Origin: Gloeocapsopsis dulcis
GTDB taxonomy: Bacteria > Cyanobacteriota > Cyanobacteriia > Cyanobacteriales > Chroococcidiopsidaceae
Direction: 5' to 3'
Length of the DNA stretch: 64,000 nucleotides
Assembly (NCBI RefSeq): GCF_032163395.1
Contig: NZ_CP119968.1
Span: 1,907,501 to 1,971,500 of the forward strand
The notes under the pieces are model-generated. The model made no database searches. It saw nothing but the letters and a program-made list of their open reading frames with translations, and was not told the origin of the DNA. The position numbers and the translations under genes were made by a program. Within the stretch, counting starts at the first letter, position 1. Each line of letters opens with the position of its first letter. Positions 56,853-64,000 of this stretch are shown piece by piece.

Positions 56853-58235
56853 ATGGTAGCGGTAGCAATTTTAGCAGCAGGACGTGGAACACGCATGAAA
56901 TCTTCTCTCCCTAAGGTTCTGCATCCTTTAGGAGGGCGATCAATCGTAGAACAAGTTCTCCACAGTTTACACTCAATTTCACCAACACGATGTCTGGTTA
57001 TTGTTGGCTACCAAGCAGATCAAGTAAAAGCCTCCTTAGCTAAGGTAGACAACATAGCCATTCCATTTGAATTTGTCGAACAGACAGAGCAGCTAGGAAC
57101 GGGTCATGCTATTCAACAAGTCATGCCGTATCTAAAAAACTTTACAGACGATTTACTCGTGCTTAATGGTGATGTTCCTCTGTTACGACCAGAAACGCTA
57201 CAGCAGTTACTACAAACTCACAAAGAGCATCAAAACGCTGCCACAATCCTCACTGCACAATTACCAAATCCGCAAGGGTATGGGCGGGTATTTTGTGATG
57301 AAAGCAATATTGTGCAACAAATTGTAGAAGACCGCGACTGTTCTACTGGACAAAAACAAAATCGTCGCATTAATGCTGGTGTTTATTGCTTTCGGTGGTC
57401 AGATTTAGCTGATGTATTACCACGATTGCAACCTAACAATAACCAAAAAGAGTATTACTTGACAGATACTGTTAATTTCTTAGACCCTGTCATGGCAGTT
57501 GACGTCGAGGACTACCAAGAAATTTTAGGGATTAACGATCGCCAACAGTTGGCAACTGCCTTCAGTATTTTGCAAGAGAGAGTCAAGTCAAAGTGGATGG
57601 CTGCAGGTGTCACGCTGATTGACCCAGCCAGTATTACGATTGATGATACTGTACAAATTCAACCCGATGTCATTATTGAACCGCAAACGCATCTACGAGG
57701 GCAGACAGTTATTCAATCAGGTTGTCGCATTGGACCTGGTAGTTTAGTTGAAAATAGCCACTTGGACGAGAATGTTAGCGTGCTGTATTCTGTCATCACA
57801 GATAGCAAGGTCGCAGCAAATACTCGGATAGGTCCTTATGCTCACTTACGCGGTCATGCGACAGTTGGCACGGGATGTAAAATTGGTAATTTTGTTGAGT
57901 TGAAAAATAGTCAGCTAGGCGATCGCACGAATGTAGCTCATTTGTCTTATTTAGGAGATGCCACACTTGGAACACAAGTCAATATAGGTGCAGGTACGAT
58001 TACTGCCAATTATGACGGCGTACAAAAGCATCCAACGAAGATCGGCGATCGCTCTAAAACTGGTGCCAATAGTGTTTTAGTTGCGCCATTAACAATTGGT
58101 AATGATGTCAACATTGCTGCAGGCTCAGCAGTGACAGAAGATACTCCTGATGATTGTTTAGTTATTGGTCGAGCGCGTCAAGTTGTGAAACCAGGTTGGC
58201 GGTTGAAAAGAAGGAATCAGGGAGAAAAGGAGTAA
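56853..58235 (+). CDS. glmU: Bifunctional UDP-GlcNAc pyrophosphorylase / glucosamine-1-phosphate acetyltransferase
   Basis: 460 residues. The N-terminal uridylyltransferase has [36 protein letters not shown] and [10 protein letters not shown]; the C-terminal left-handed beta helix has hexapeptide repeats and the active-site run [25 protein letters not shown] with the [21 protein letters not shown] end. It provides UDP-GlcNAc for peptidoglycan and surface glycans. ATG at 56853. Confidence 0.96.
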   Translation: MVAVAILAAGRGTRMKSSLPKVLHPLGGRSIVEQVLHSLHSISPTRCLVIVGYQADQVKASLAKVDNIAIPFEFVEQTEQLGTGHAIQQVMPYLKNFTDDLLVLNGDVPLLRPETLQQLLQTHKEHQNAATILTAQLPNPQGYGRVFCDESNIVQQIVEDRDCSTGQKQNRRINAGVYCFRWSDLADVLPRLQPNNNQKEYYLTDTVNFLDPVMAVDVEDYQEILGINDRQQLATAFSILQERVKSKWMAAGVTLIDPASITIDDTVQIQPDVIIEPQTHLRGQTVIQSGCRIGPGSLVENSHLDENVSVLYSVITDSKVAANTRIGPYAHLRGHATVGTGCKIGNFVELKNSQLGDRTNVAHLSYLGDATLGTQVNIGAGTITANYDGVQKHPTKIGDRSKTGANSVLVAPLTIGNDVNIAAGSAVTEDTPDDCLVIGRARQVVKPGWRLKRRNQGEKE

Positions 58236-58254
58236 GATTTCTCTAGGAATGTAG

Positions 58255-58273
58255 GGTAGGCATCTTGCCTGCC
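58255..58273. repeat. Dispersed hairpin repeat after glmU
   Basis: GGTAGGCA and TGCCTGCC pair around TCT. The phrase GTAGGGTAGGCATCTTGCC is a frequent intergenic repeat in cyanobacteria. Only this copy was found in the window, and no T-run follows. Confidence 0.5.
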
Positions 58274-58335
58274 TATTAGTGCAGTTGAGTTACTTAAGAG
58301 ATTTCGATTGCTGATACTAAAGACTGCAACAAAGA

Positions 58336-58752
58336 ATGGAAGAATTACTAGAGCTTAGGGAACTACTACAGCAAGGCAAGGTTGATGAAGCTTTGCTGTT
58401 GGTAGATGAGTTGGAAGACATGAGCCTAAGTGACAAAATCAATAAAATTGACAGTTATGGGGTGATATTACTGGTTCATCTGATTAAACAGCAGGCAGAA
58501 GGACGCTCAACTCGCTCTTGGGAAATTTCTATTGAAAATGCAGCACGAGAAATCAGAAAACTCAATAAACGCCGCAAAGCAGGTGGCTATTATTTATCGC
58601 CAACACAACTGAGTGAGATCCTCCAAGAAGGATATCAAATTGCACTCAAGCGAGCGTCTGCAGAAGCATTTGAAGGGCGTTTTGAGGCTGAAGAACTAGA
58701 AAGCATGGTTAATCAGCAAGCAATTTTGTCGCAAGCGATCACATTACTTTAA
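58336..58752 (+). CDS. DUF29-family protein
   Basis: 138 residues. Starts MEELLELRELLQQGKVDEALLLVDELEDM, then SYGVILLVHLIKQQAEGRSTRSWEISIENAAREIRKLNKR with the LVHLIKQ..RSTRSW pattern of DUF29, a helical family common in cyanobacteria with no established function. Its last four bases overlap the 3' end of the convergent isoaspartyl peptidase gene. Confidence 0.8.
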   Translation: MEELLELRELLQQGKVDEALLLVDELEDMSLSDKINKIDSYGVILLVHLIKQQAEGRSTRSWEISIENAAREIRKLNKRRKAGGYYLSPTQLSEILQEGYQIALKRASAEAFEGRFEAEELESMVNQQAILSQAITLL

Positions 58753-59690
58753 CAATAGCTTGTCAATTCATCACCGATCCATTCCAACGTATCGCCCACT
58801 TGTTCGCCAGTATGATAGGCAGCGAGTAGCACTTCACTTGTTTTGCCCCAAGCGATCGCACCTGTGGCGTCAATTGCAATTGCGCCTAAATCGCGTCTAT
58901 GTTTGAATGCTTCTGTGAACGAGCGTTGCATCGCTTCTGATAAAGCTAAGCCATCAGTAACACGAACCACAATTCGTGGTGCTAGACATTCATCAATAAT
59001 ATCTTCGCCTATTCCAGTACAACTTACTGCTGCATGGGCTGTTGCATAATTACCAGCAGGCATTGCTGAATCACTAACACGTCCAATGCGCTCAAAGCCT
59101 TTACCACCAGTTGAGGTACCAACTGCTAAGCGTCCTTGGGTATCAAGTGCAACAACGCCAATCGTACCACGTCCGGCATTACTCGATTCTACTAGCTCTT
59201 TTTCGGCAACGACTCCTGCCATTTTTTTCTCAAAATTATCTTCTCTTTCCTGAAGCCATTCTTGTAGCCGCAACTCGATCAAAGCATCATAACTAGGAAT
59301 TTGTAGTTCGCGTAACAATTCTGCTGCGCCATAGTCTGATAACACGCGATCCGCTGAAGTTTGCAAATTACTGGCAAGATCAATAGGGTGCTGTACTCGC
59401 GAAACATTAATCACACCACTAAAGCGCTGATAACTGCCATCCATAAGCGATGCACTCATCCGAATTTGACCATCAGATTGCAGTACCGAACCAGTACCAG
59501 CATTAAAGCGAGGATCGTCTTCTAATAATTGACAGCCAAGGACTATAGCATCAGTAGCCGCTGCACCTGCACGTAACAGTGCATAAACTTCTTCAATCAC
59601 TGCGTAAAGCGATCGCCGAATAATTTCTACTCCGCCTTTACTTTTGAGGGAACTACCAGCCCCGCCATGAATAATTAACTTTGGTTGCAC
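58749..59690 (-). CDS. Isoaspartyl peptidase / plant-type L-asparaginase
   Basis: 313 residues of the Ntn-hydrolase family. The autoproteolysis site is in GRGTIGVVALDTQGRLAVGTSTGG, with Thr of GTIG as N-terminal nucleophile of the beta subunit (about residue 176). IHGGAG at the start and GCQLLEDDPRFNAGTGSVLQ, DSAMPAGNYA and SCTGIGEDII complete the pattern. It removes beta-aspartyl residues or asparagine and also takes part in cyanophycin breakdown. ATG at 59688-59690. Confidence 0.94.
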   Translation of the reverse strand: MQPKLIIHGGAGSSLKSKGGVEIIRRSLYAVIEEVYALLRAGAAATDAIVLGCQLLEDDPRFNAGTGSVLQSDGQIRMSASLMDGSYQRFSGVINVSRVQHPIDLASNLQTSADRVLSDYGAAELLRELQIPSYDALIELRLQEWLQEREDNFEKKMAGVVAEKELVESSNAGRGTIGVVALDTQGRLAVGTSTGGKGFERIGRVSDSAMPAGNYATAHAAVSCTGIGEDIIDECLAPRIVVRVTDGLALSEAMQRSFTEAFKHRRDLGAIAIDATGAIAWGKTSEVLLAAYHTGEQVGDTLEWIGDELTSYC

Positions 59691-59699
59691 TCGTCATCC

Positions 59700-59880
59700 T
59701 AAAATTTTAGATTTGTGATTTTAGATTTTAGATTATCTAGAGAAACGATTTGGTAATGTATGGTGAATGTTGCTCAGATTGTATAGCTATAAGGCTTGGT
59801 AATTGTTCAAAGTTTTGAGTTTTGAGTTTTGTTAGCGTAGCGGTGCGTTAGCACGTTTTAAATTAGAAGAATTTTCTTAA
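59700..59880. repeat. Repeat-rich intergenic stretch, including heptamer copy 4
   Basis: TTTTAGATTTTAGATTATC tandem units near 59715-59740, a GTTTTGA tract at 59809-59830, and a partial palindrome GTTAGCGTAGCGGTGCGTTAG near 59829-59850. No gene. Confidence 0.6.
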
Positions 59881-59923
59881 CTCAACATTCAACATGCTTA
59901 ACGAGTAACTTCCCGTCACCACA

Positions 59924-60076
59924 TTAATCTACATTTGAGCGCCGCCGACGACAACGTTCAGAGCAATATTTTACATCATCCCAACAATCTGCCCATTTTT
60001 TCCTCCAAGTGAAGGAACGTTGACAAATCAGACATTTTTTTGTGGGTAGGTCAGATTTTGCGCGGGTACGAGCCAT
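59924..60076 (-). CDS. DUF2256 mini-protein
   Basis: 50 residues from ATG at 60074-60076 to the TAA at 59924-59926, below the usual ORF cutoff. The sequence has a basic start (MARTRAKSDLPTKKC), CLICQRSFTWRKKWADCWDD, then VKYCSERCRRRRSNVD. The paired cysteines CxxC and CSERC form a zinc-binding set, and the WRKKWxxxWDxVKYCSxRCR pattern is characteristic of DUF2256. The function is not known. It is divergent from trmJ. Confidence 0.9.
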   Translation of the reverse strand: MARTRAKSDLPTKKCLICQRSFTWRKKWADCWDDVKYCSERCRRRRSNVD

Positions 60077-60132
60077 GTTAAGTTATCGATACATTGTTAG
60101 TTTAATTTAAGAGATATTACTGAGCAAGTGTT

Positions 60133-60873
60133 ATGTCAGAAGCTGCCTTAGCTGGAGTGCGAATAGTTTTAGTAGAGCCAGCAGGGGCTTTGAATGTAGG
60201 GGCGATCGCCCGTGTCATGAAGAATTCTGGACTTAAACAACTTGTGTTAGTTGATCCACAGTGCGATCCGTTGTCGCCAGAAGCACAGCAGATGGCAGTT
60301 CATGCAGTAGATATATTAGAAAGCGCAGTCCAAGTAGCAACGTTACCAGAAGCTTTAGTAGACTGTACGCGAGCGATCGCCACAACTGCACGCGATCGCG
60401 ACATAGGAATTACACTAGAACATCCGCGTGATGCACTGCCATGGTTAATTGAGCCACAAAACACTGCACTCATTTTTGGACCAGAATATCGCGGTTTGAG
60501 TAATGAAGAATTAAAATACGCGCAACGCTTTGTTCGCATTCCTACTAGCGATCGCTACCCATCACTCAATCTAGCTGCGGCTGTAGCAATTTGTAGTTAT
60601 GAATTGTTTCAGTGTGTCGTGCAGCCAACACTTAAAGAAACACCCGACTTAGACACAGCTTCCTTCGATGCTTTAGAGGGATACTATCAGCAACTTGAGC
60701 AAGTCTTACTTGAGATTGGTTATCTCTTTCCACATACTGCTGCGAGTCGGATGCAAAAATTTCGCCAAATTTTTAATCGCGCGCAGTTAACAACATCTGA
60801 GGTAGGAATGCTGCGCGGGATTCTCTCTCAAATACACTGGGCATTGCAGCAGAAAACCGAGGAAGAAAGGTAA
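60133..60873 (+). CDS. trmJ: tRNA/rRNA 2'-O-methyltransferase, TrmJ-type
   Basis: 246 residues. SPOUT fold marks: RIVLVEPAGALNVGAIARVMKNSGL, LVLVDPQCDP, TALIFGPEYRGLSNEEL and RYPSLNLAAAVAICSYELF. The C-terminal 80 residues are helical with a LRGILSQIHWAL tail typical of TrmJ. It likely methylates position 32 of tRNA. ATG at 60133. Confidence 0.9.
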   Translation: MSEAALAGVRIVLVEPAGALNVGAIARVMKNSGLKQLVLVDPQCDPLSPEAQQMAVHAVDILESAVQVATLPEALVDCTRAIATTARDRDIGITLEHPRDALPWLIEPQNTALIFGPEYRGLSNEELKYAQRFVRIPTSDRYPSLNLAAAVAICSYELFQCVVQPTLKETPDLDTASFDALEGYYQQLEQVLLEIGYLFPHTAASRMQKFRQIFNRAQLTTSEVGMLRGILSQIHWALQQKTEEER

Positions 60874-61024
60874 ATCTTACATCATACCAGTACAAATGAA
60901 CTATTTTGCGTTATTTTAAGCGCAATTGATCGCCATTTCTTTATAGATTGGTATAAACTAAGTTGCCAACGCCACATATTTCCTAAAAATAAAGCGCAGT
61001 ATTAGGGTGCTTGAGGAGTTAACT

Positions 61025-62581
61025 GTGAAACAGCTGTCTGCTACAGAGTTGAAGGTCTCACACAAAATCCCAGTTCCAGATGTTACAACCGCAGCCCGAC
61101 GGGAGTTCAGCCGTTCCTCGGCTAGCAGTCAGCCAAAGATGAGAAGTAGTAGACATCAAGCAGCAACTACTAAAACGTCATCTGCACAGCCAGCATCTTC
61201 AACAACAGCCAGTAGCAATCGTAAAAAAGTTGACTTGCCGCTGAGTCCACAAGTTATTAATCGTAGTTCTAGGGTAAATCAACCAAACTTTTATACAAAC
61301 CAAAACGACGTTCAGAATGTGGATGTTAGGGAACCATTCATGCGAGTAACACTACCTCAGGAAGTTAATGAGAAAAAACGCGTTATTGCGAAAGACGCGT
61401 TTCCTAGCACTAGTCACACAGTTAACCGAACTTCGACTGCAGCGCCTCTTCGGCATGGGGAACAACGCAGCCATCGCCGCAAAGCTAATGTATTGACAAA
61501 ATCAATAATATATGTATCTAGGCTACTCATTTTAGGTGTAGGTGTGAGCGCGATCGCGGGAACATTATTATCAGTATTAGACCCTACGAACCAAATCAAT
61601 GCAGAAACGCCAACCGCAGAAACACAGCCAGCAGTCACAGAAGTAGCGATAGTTCCAGGCTCAGGGTTGAAGTTGACTCAAGAGATGAGTTCGTTGAAAA
61701 CGACAGTAGAGCAGTTAGCGGCGAAACAAAAAAATTTACTACCAGGAGTCTTTTTCGTTGATTTAGACAGTGGGAGTTATTTAGACATTAATGGTAGCTC
61801 AAATTTTGCTTCTGCCAGCATGATTAAGGTGCCGATCCTTGTCGCCTTTTTCCAAGATGTTGACGCAGGTAAGATTCGCTTAGATGAAAGCCTAACGCTG
61901 AAGAAAGAGTTAATTGGCGGTGGTTCGGGAGATATGCAGTATAAGCCGCTAGAGACAAAATTTACAGCGTTGGAAACTGCAACCAAGATGATTACCATCA
62001 GCGACAATACAGCAACCAACTTACTAATTGAGCGCATGGGTGGGATAGCAGCGTTGAATCAGCGATTTCTGAGTTGGGGGTTGACAGCAACACAAATTCG
62101 CAATCTGCTACCAGATTTAGAAGGAACCAATACAACAAATCCTAAAGACTTAGCGCACTTAATGGCATTAGTCAACCAGGGAGATTTGATGTCATTGCGA
62201 TCGCGCGATCGCTTATTAGATATTATGCGACGCACAGTAACTAACACTTTGCTACCACGTGGTTTGGGTGAAGGAGCGACAATTGCCCACAAAACTGGTG
62301 ATATTGGTTCTTTAGTAGGCGATGTTGGTTTAGTCGATATGCCGAATGGTAAGCGTTATATTGCAGTAGCAATGGTAAAACGTCCTCACAATGATGGTCG
62401 CGCTCAAGAGCTAATTCGTCAAATTTCGCGGGCAGCCTATCAAGAATTTAACAAGCCCAACTTAGATCAAATTTTGCGGACAACACCTTTTGTGACAACA
62501 ACTCCTCCAGCAGCAAATCCAGCAACAAGTGGAACGCCATCTGTAACTACTGAGGAGCAGCAATCTACTTCTAATAGATAA
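61025..62581 (+). CDS. Membrane-anchored serine hydrolase with class A beta-lactamase fold
   Basis: 518 residues from GTG 61025 with GAGGAG six bases before; a GTG at 61007 lies upstream of that site and is less likely. Residues 1-150 are polar, Ser/Arg-rich and probably disordered; one membrane helix follows (IIYVSRLLILGVGVSAIAGTLL, about 160-182); then the outer catalytic domain: S-M-I-K in FASASMIKVPILVAFF (SxxK), ISDNTATNLL (SDN), and IAHKTGDIG (KTG). All catalytic motifs of class A beta-lactamase/PBP-like proteins are there, but the glutamate of the omega loop is not clear. It may act on peptidoglycan or lactams. The tail is Thr/Pro-rich. Confidence 0.85.
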   Translation: MKQLSATELKVSHKIPVPDVTTAARREFSRSSASSQPKMRSSRHQAATTKTSSAQPASSTTASSNRKKVDLPLSPQVINRSSRVNQPNFYTNQNDVQNVDVREPFMRVTLPQEVNEKKRVIAKDAFPSTSHTVNRTSTAAPLRHGEQRSHRRKANVLTKSIIYVSRLLILGVGVSAIAGTLLSVLDPTNQINAETPTAETQPAVTEVAIVPGSGLKLTQEMSSLKTTVEQLAAKQKNLLPGVFFVDLDSGSYLDINGSSNFASASMIKVPILVAFFQDVDAGKIRLDESLTLKKELIGGGSGDMQYKPLETKFTALETATKMITISDNTATNLLIERMGGIAALNQRFLSWGLTATQIRNLLPDLEGTNTTNPKDLAHLMALVNQGDLMSLRSRDRLLDIMRRTVTNTLLPRGLGEGATIAHKTGDIGSLVGDVGLVDMPNGKRYIAVAMVKRPHNDGRAQELIRQISRAAYQEFNKPNLDQILRTTPFVTTTPPAANPATSGTPSVTTEEQQSTSNR

Positions 62582-62715
62582 CGTTCTCACTACTTATATC
62601 AAGCATCAGGGGTAGCAGCTAATTGTGTGCTTTAAAATCTCTTTTGGGTGAGATTGCTCTTAATTGGCTAGTCCTAGTTAACTTAACTGTGGCAAATGCT
62701 TCTGGCATCAATAAA

Positions 62716-63411
62716 CTAACCATTTTGCTTGGCTAATAATTCAGCAGCGATCCATTGTTTTTGGACTGCCAACACCGCAGCTTGAGTGCGATCGCGTACA
62801 CCGAGCTTTTGGATAATAGTATGAACGTGTACCCTAACAGTACCAGGAGTAATATAAAGGGTTGTGGCAATCTCTTGATTCGACCTACCAGCGGCAATTA
62901 GCGCCAGAATTTCTTGTTCGCGCTGCGTTAGTGGCAGGTTTGATCCCTCTACATCATTAGGAGAATGAGCAGTCGTTGAATTATGCTCAAACTTAGCACG
63001 AATCTCTGTAGTTGCAGTTCTATCCCACCAAGAGGCTCCGGCGGCAACTGAGCGGACTGCCAAAATTAAAGCCTCGGCGGAAATTCCTTTCAAACAGTAA
63101 CCCTGCGCTCCAGCTTTGAGCAATCGTGTAATTAGAGACTGCTGCGAATGTGAAGTCAGCACTAAAACTGGTAGTTGAGGATTTTGCTGCTTAATTTGAC
63201 GACAAGCCTCAATACCACCAATTCCTGGCAGCCCTATATCTAGTAACACCACATCCAGCGGATGACGCTTGACCATTTCTACTGCTGTCTCGCCATCCTC
63301 TGCCTCGGCAACAATTTCTAAACCTGTTTCCTGTTGCAATTTTACTTGCAGACCGAGGCGAAACAATTCGTCATCTTCAACTAGTAACAGCCGCAGCGAG
63401 GTAGATAGCAT
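62716..63411 (-). CDS. NarL/FixJ-type response regulator
   Basis: 231 residues from ATG 63409-63411, one base after the stop of the kinase gene; the longer frame upstream is an overlap with that gene. Receiver domain: LLLVEDDELFRLGL, phosphoacceptor in DVVLLDIGLPGIGG, Lys in YCLKGISAE. Output: LuxR-type helix-turn-helix LTQREQEILALIAAGRSNQEIATTLYITPGTVRVHVHTIIQKLG. With the overlapping operon order it forms a two-component pair with the kinase. Confidence 0.93.
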   Translation of the reverse strand: MLSTSLRLLLVEDDELFRLGLQVKLQQETGLEIVAEAEDGETAVEMVKRHPLDVVLLDIGLPGIGGIEACRQIKQQNPQLPVLVLTSHSQQSLITRLLKAGAQGYCLKGISAEALILAVRSVAAGASWWDRTATTEIRAKFEHNSTTAHSPNDVEGSNLPLTQREQEILALIAAGRSNQEIATTLYITPGTVRVHVHTIIQKLGVRDRTQAAVLAVQKQWIAAELLAKQNG

Positions 63412-63412
63412 C

Positions 63413-64000
63413 TTATACAGATAAAAGCGGTTGAAATGGGTAGGCAGGTAATCGAAAGCCGAATAGTGCGCCACGTGGCGTTCGCGTAGCGTCTCCGGAG
63501 GAGATACGATTTTCTGCCCAAATTGTACCGCCGTGAGCTGCAATAATTTGGCGAGTTAAGTACAGTCCTAAACCAGATCCTTTAGCTTGGCGATCACTAT
63601 TTCCCTGGTAAAACCGCTCAAATATGTGCAGCTGTTCTGCGGCTGTAATCCCTAGTCCATTATCTAGCACCTTAACAATTTGATAGTCCGATTGAGATAC
63701 CAATATAACTTCCACCTTACCACCACGTAGAGAATGATTGATGGCATTTGTCAGTAAATTAACGAAGACACGCCCCAGTTGCAGAGCATCGCCCTTTACC
63801 CATAAAGCTCGGCGAAAATTCGACTCTCCGTAGTTCAAGCTGATATGAATTTGACGAGATGAAGCTAAATCCCTTAATGTAGCGATCGCCTCTTCCGCCA
63901 CAGCCACCAAATTAACTGGTGCTAACTGCAATTCCAATCCTTCCGTATCATTGCGATAGACATCCAGCAGTGTCTCCACCAGTTGCAGAGTAGTTTGATG
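63413..64000 (-). CDS. Sensor histidine kinase, C-terminal part (5' cut by window edge)
   Basis: The frame is open to the right edge of the window (HQTTLQLVETLLDVY at the end of the dimerisation helix). It has the N-box VFVNLLTNAINHS, G1 VLDNGLGI, F-box FERFYQG and G2 GSGLGLYLTRQIIAAHGG, so the ATP-binding half is intact. After GGTIWAENRIS the sequence SGDATRTPRGALFG comes from a short dispersed repeat (63477-63506), then FRLPAYPF ends the fold. The stop is at 63413-63415 and the response regulator starts one base later. Confidence 0.9.
   Translation of the reverse strand, partial: HQTTLQLVETLLDVYRNDTEGLELQLAPVNLVAVAEEAIATLRDLASSRQIHISLNYGESNFRRALWVKGDALQLGRVFVNLLTNAINHSLRGGKVEVILVSQSDYQIVKVLDNGLGITAAEQLHIFERFYQGNSDRQAKGSGLGLYLTRQIIAAHGGTIWAENRISSGDATRTPRGALFGFRLPAYPFQPLLSV
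63477..63506. repeat. Dispersed palindromic repeat inside the kinase gene
   Basis: GGCGTTCGCGTAGCGTCTCC followed by GGAGGAGATA. The phrase TTCGCGTAGCGTCTC...GAGA is a very common small dispersed repeat in Nostoc-type genomes. Here it lies in the coding frame of the kinase. Confidence 0.6.

Noticed and set aside
62716-63543. 275-residue response regulator with a long N-terminal extension
   Set aside because: The extra 44 residues overlap the kinase gene in another frame and cover the dispersed repeat; the receiver domain begins at the ATG at 63411.

Overview
The window is chromosomal DNA from an oxygenic cyanobacterium. It carries two psbA genes (photosystem II D1), psbZ, nblA (phycobilisome degradation), ndhB, an acyl-lipid desaturase, ppc, and many small genes known only from cyanobacteria (DUF1816, DUF4090-like, DUF6825, DUF29, WGxxGxxG). 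The palindrome GCGATCGC (HIP1) occurs throughout, together with the short intergenic repeats typical of cyanobacterial genomes with large accessory content. I cannot name the species; the mix would fit a Chroococcidiopsis/Gloeocapsopsis-like lineage, but that is a guess.

Layout. 1-6.8 kb: the 3' end of a type II NADH dehydrogenase, nnr (NAD(P)HX repair), a secreted DUF5995 protein, an orphan DevA-type ABC ATPase, clpC and a small ribbon-helix-helix protein. 6.9-8.9 kb: a psbA gene encoding a D1 with a rebuilt QB loop, divergent from a TetR-family regulator; a near-perfect palindrome overlaps the predicted psbA promoter. 9-17.8 kb: small heat-shock protein, glycosyltransferase, topA, Uma2 nuclease genes (one intact, one decayed), ndhB. 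17.9-19.8 kb: a scar with a truncated, frameshifted gene and a decayed IS701-family element with recognisable terminal inverted repeats. 19.9-26.7 kb: PLP enzyme, desaturase, proA, a 1-kb islet between a defective and an intact tRNA-Gly(GCC), ribH, psbZ. 26.8-35 kb: a DHH/CBS/tRNA nucleotidyltransferase fusion, ABC1 kinase, PP2C phosphatase, nblA and a Ser/Thr kinase. 35-43 kb: anmK and a kdpA-B-G-C...D potassium-transport cluster into which a hicBA toxin-antitoxin pair is inserted. 43-53 kb: hydrolase, rlmB, mini-RNase III, a STAS protein, carA, ppc and small conserved genes. 53-64 kb: a second psbA, recR, an HD-GYP response regulator, glmU, isoaspartyl peptidase, a DUF2256 mini-gene, trmJ, a membrane-anchored beta-lactamase-fold protein, and a histidine kinase/NarL-type regulator pair.

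The most interesting point is the psbA-tetR locus at 6.9-8.9 kb. The D1 keeps all visible Mn-cluster, YZ, P680 and non-haem-iron ligands, but residues equivalent to 260-266 (including the QB/herbicide-binding Ser264) are replaced by 12 unrelated residues. A divergent TetR-family gene and a palindromic operator candidate on the psbA promoter suggest a dedicated switch for a quinone-site-modified photosystem II. Other points: the second D1 lacks one proline of the conserved Pro-Pro pair near Asp59/Asp61; recR and a STAS gene appear to start at non-AUG codons (ACG and ATT) behind good Shine-Dalgarno sequences; and a short dispersed repeat has been absorbed in frame into a histidine-kinase ATPase domain. 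All names come from reading motifs by eye; no database search was possible.
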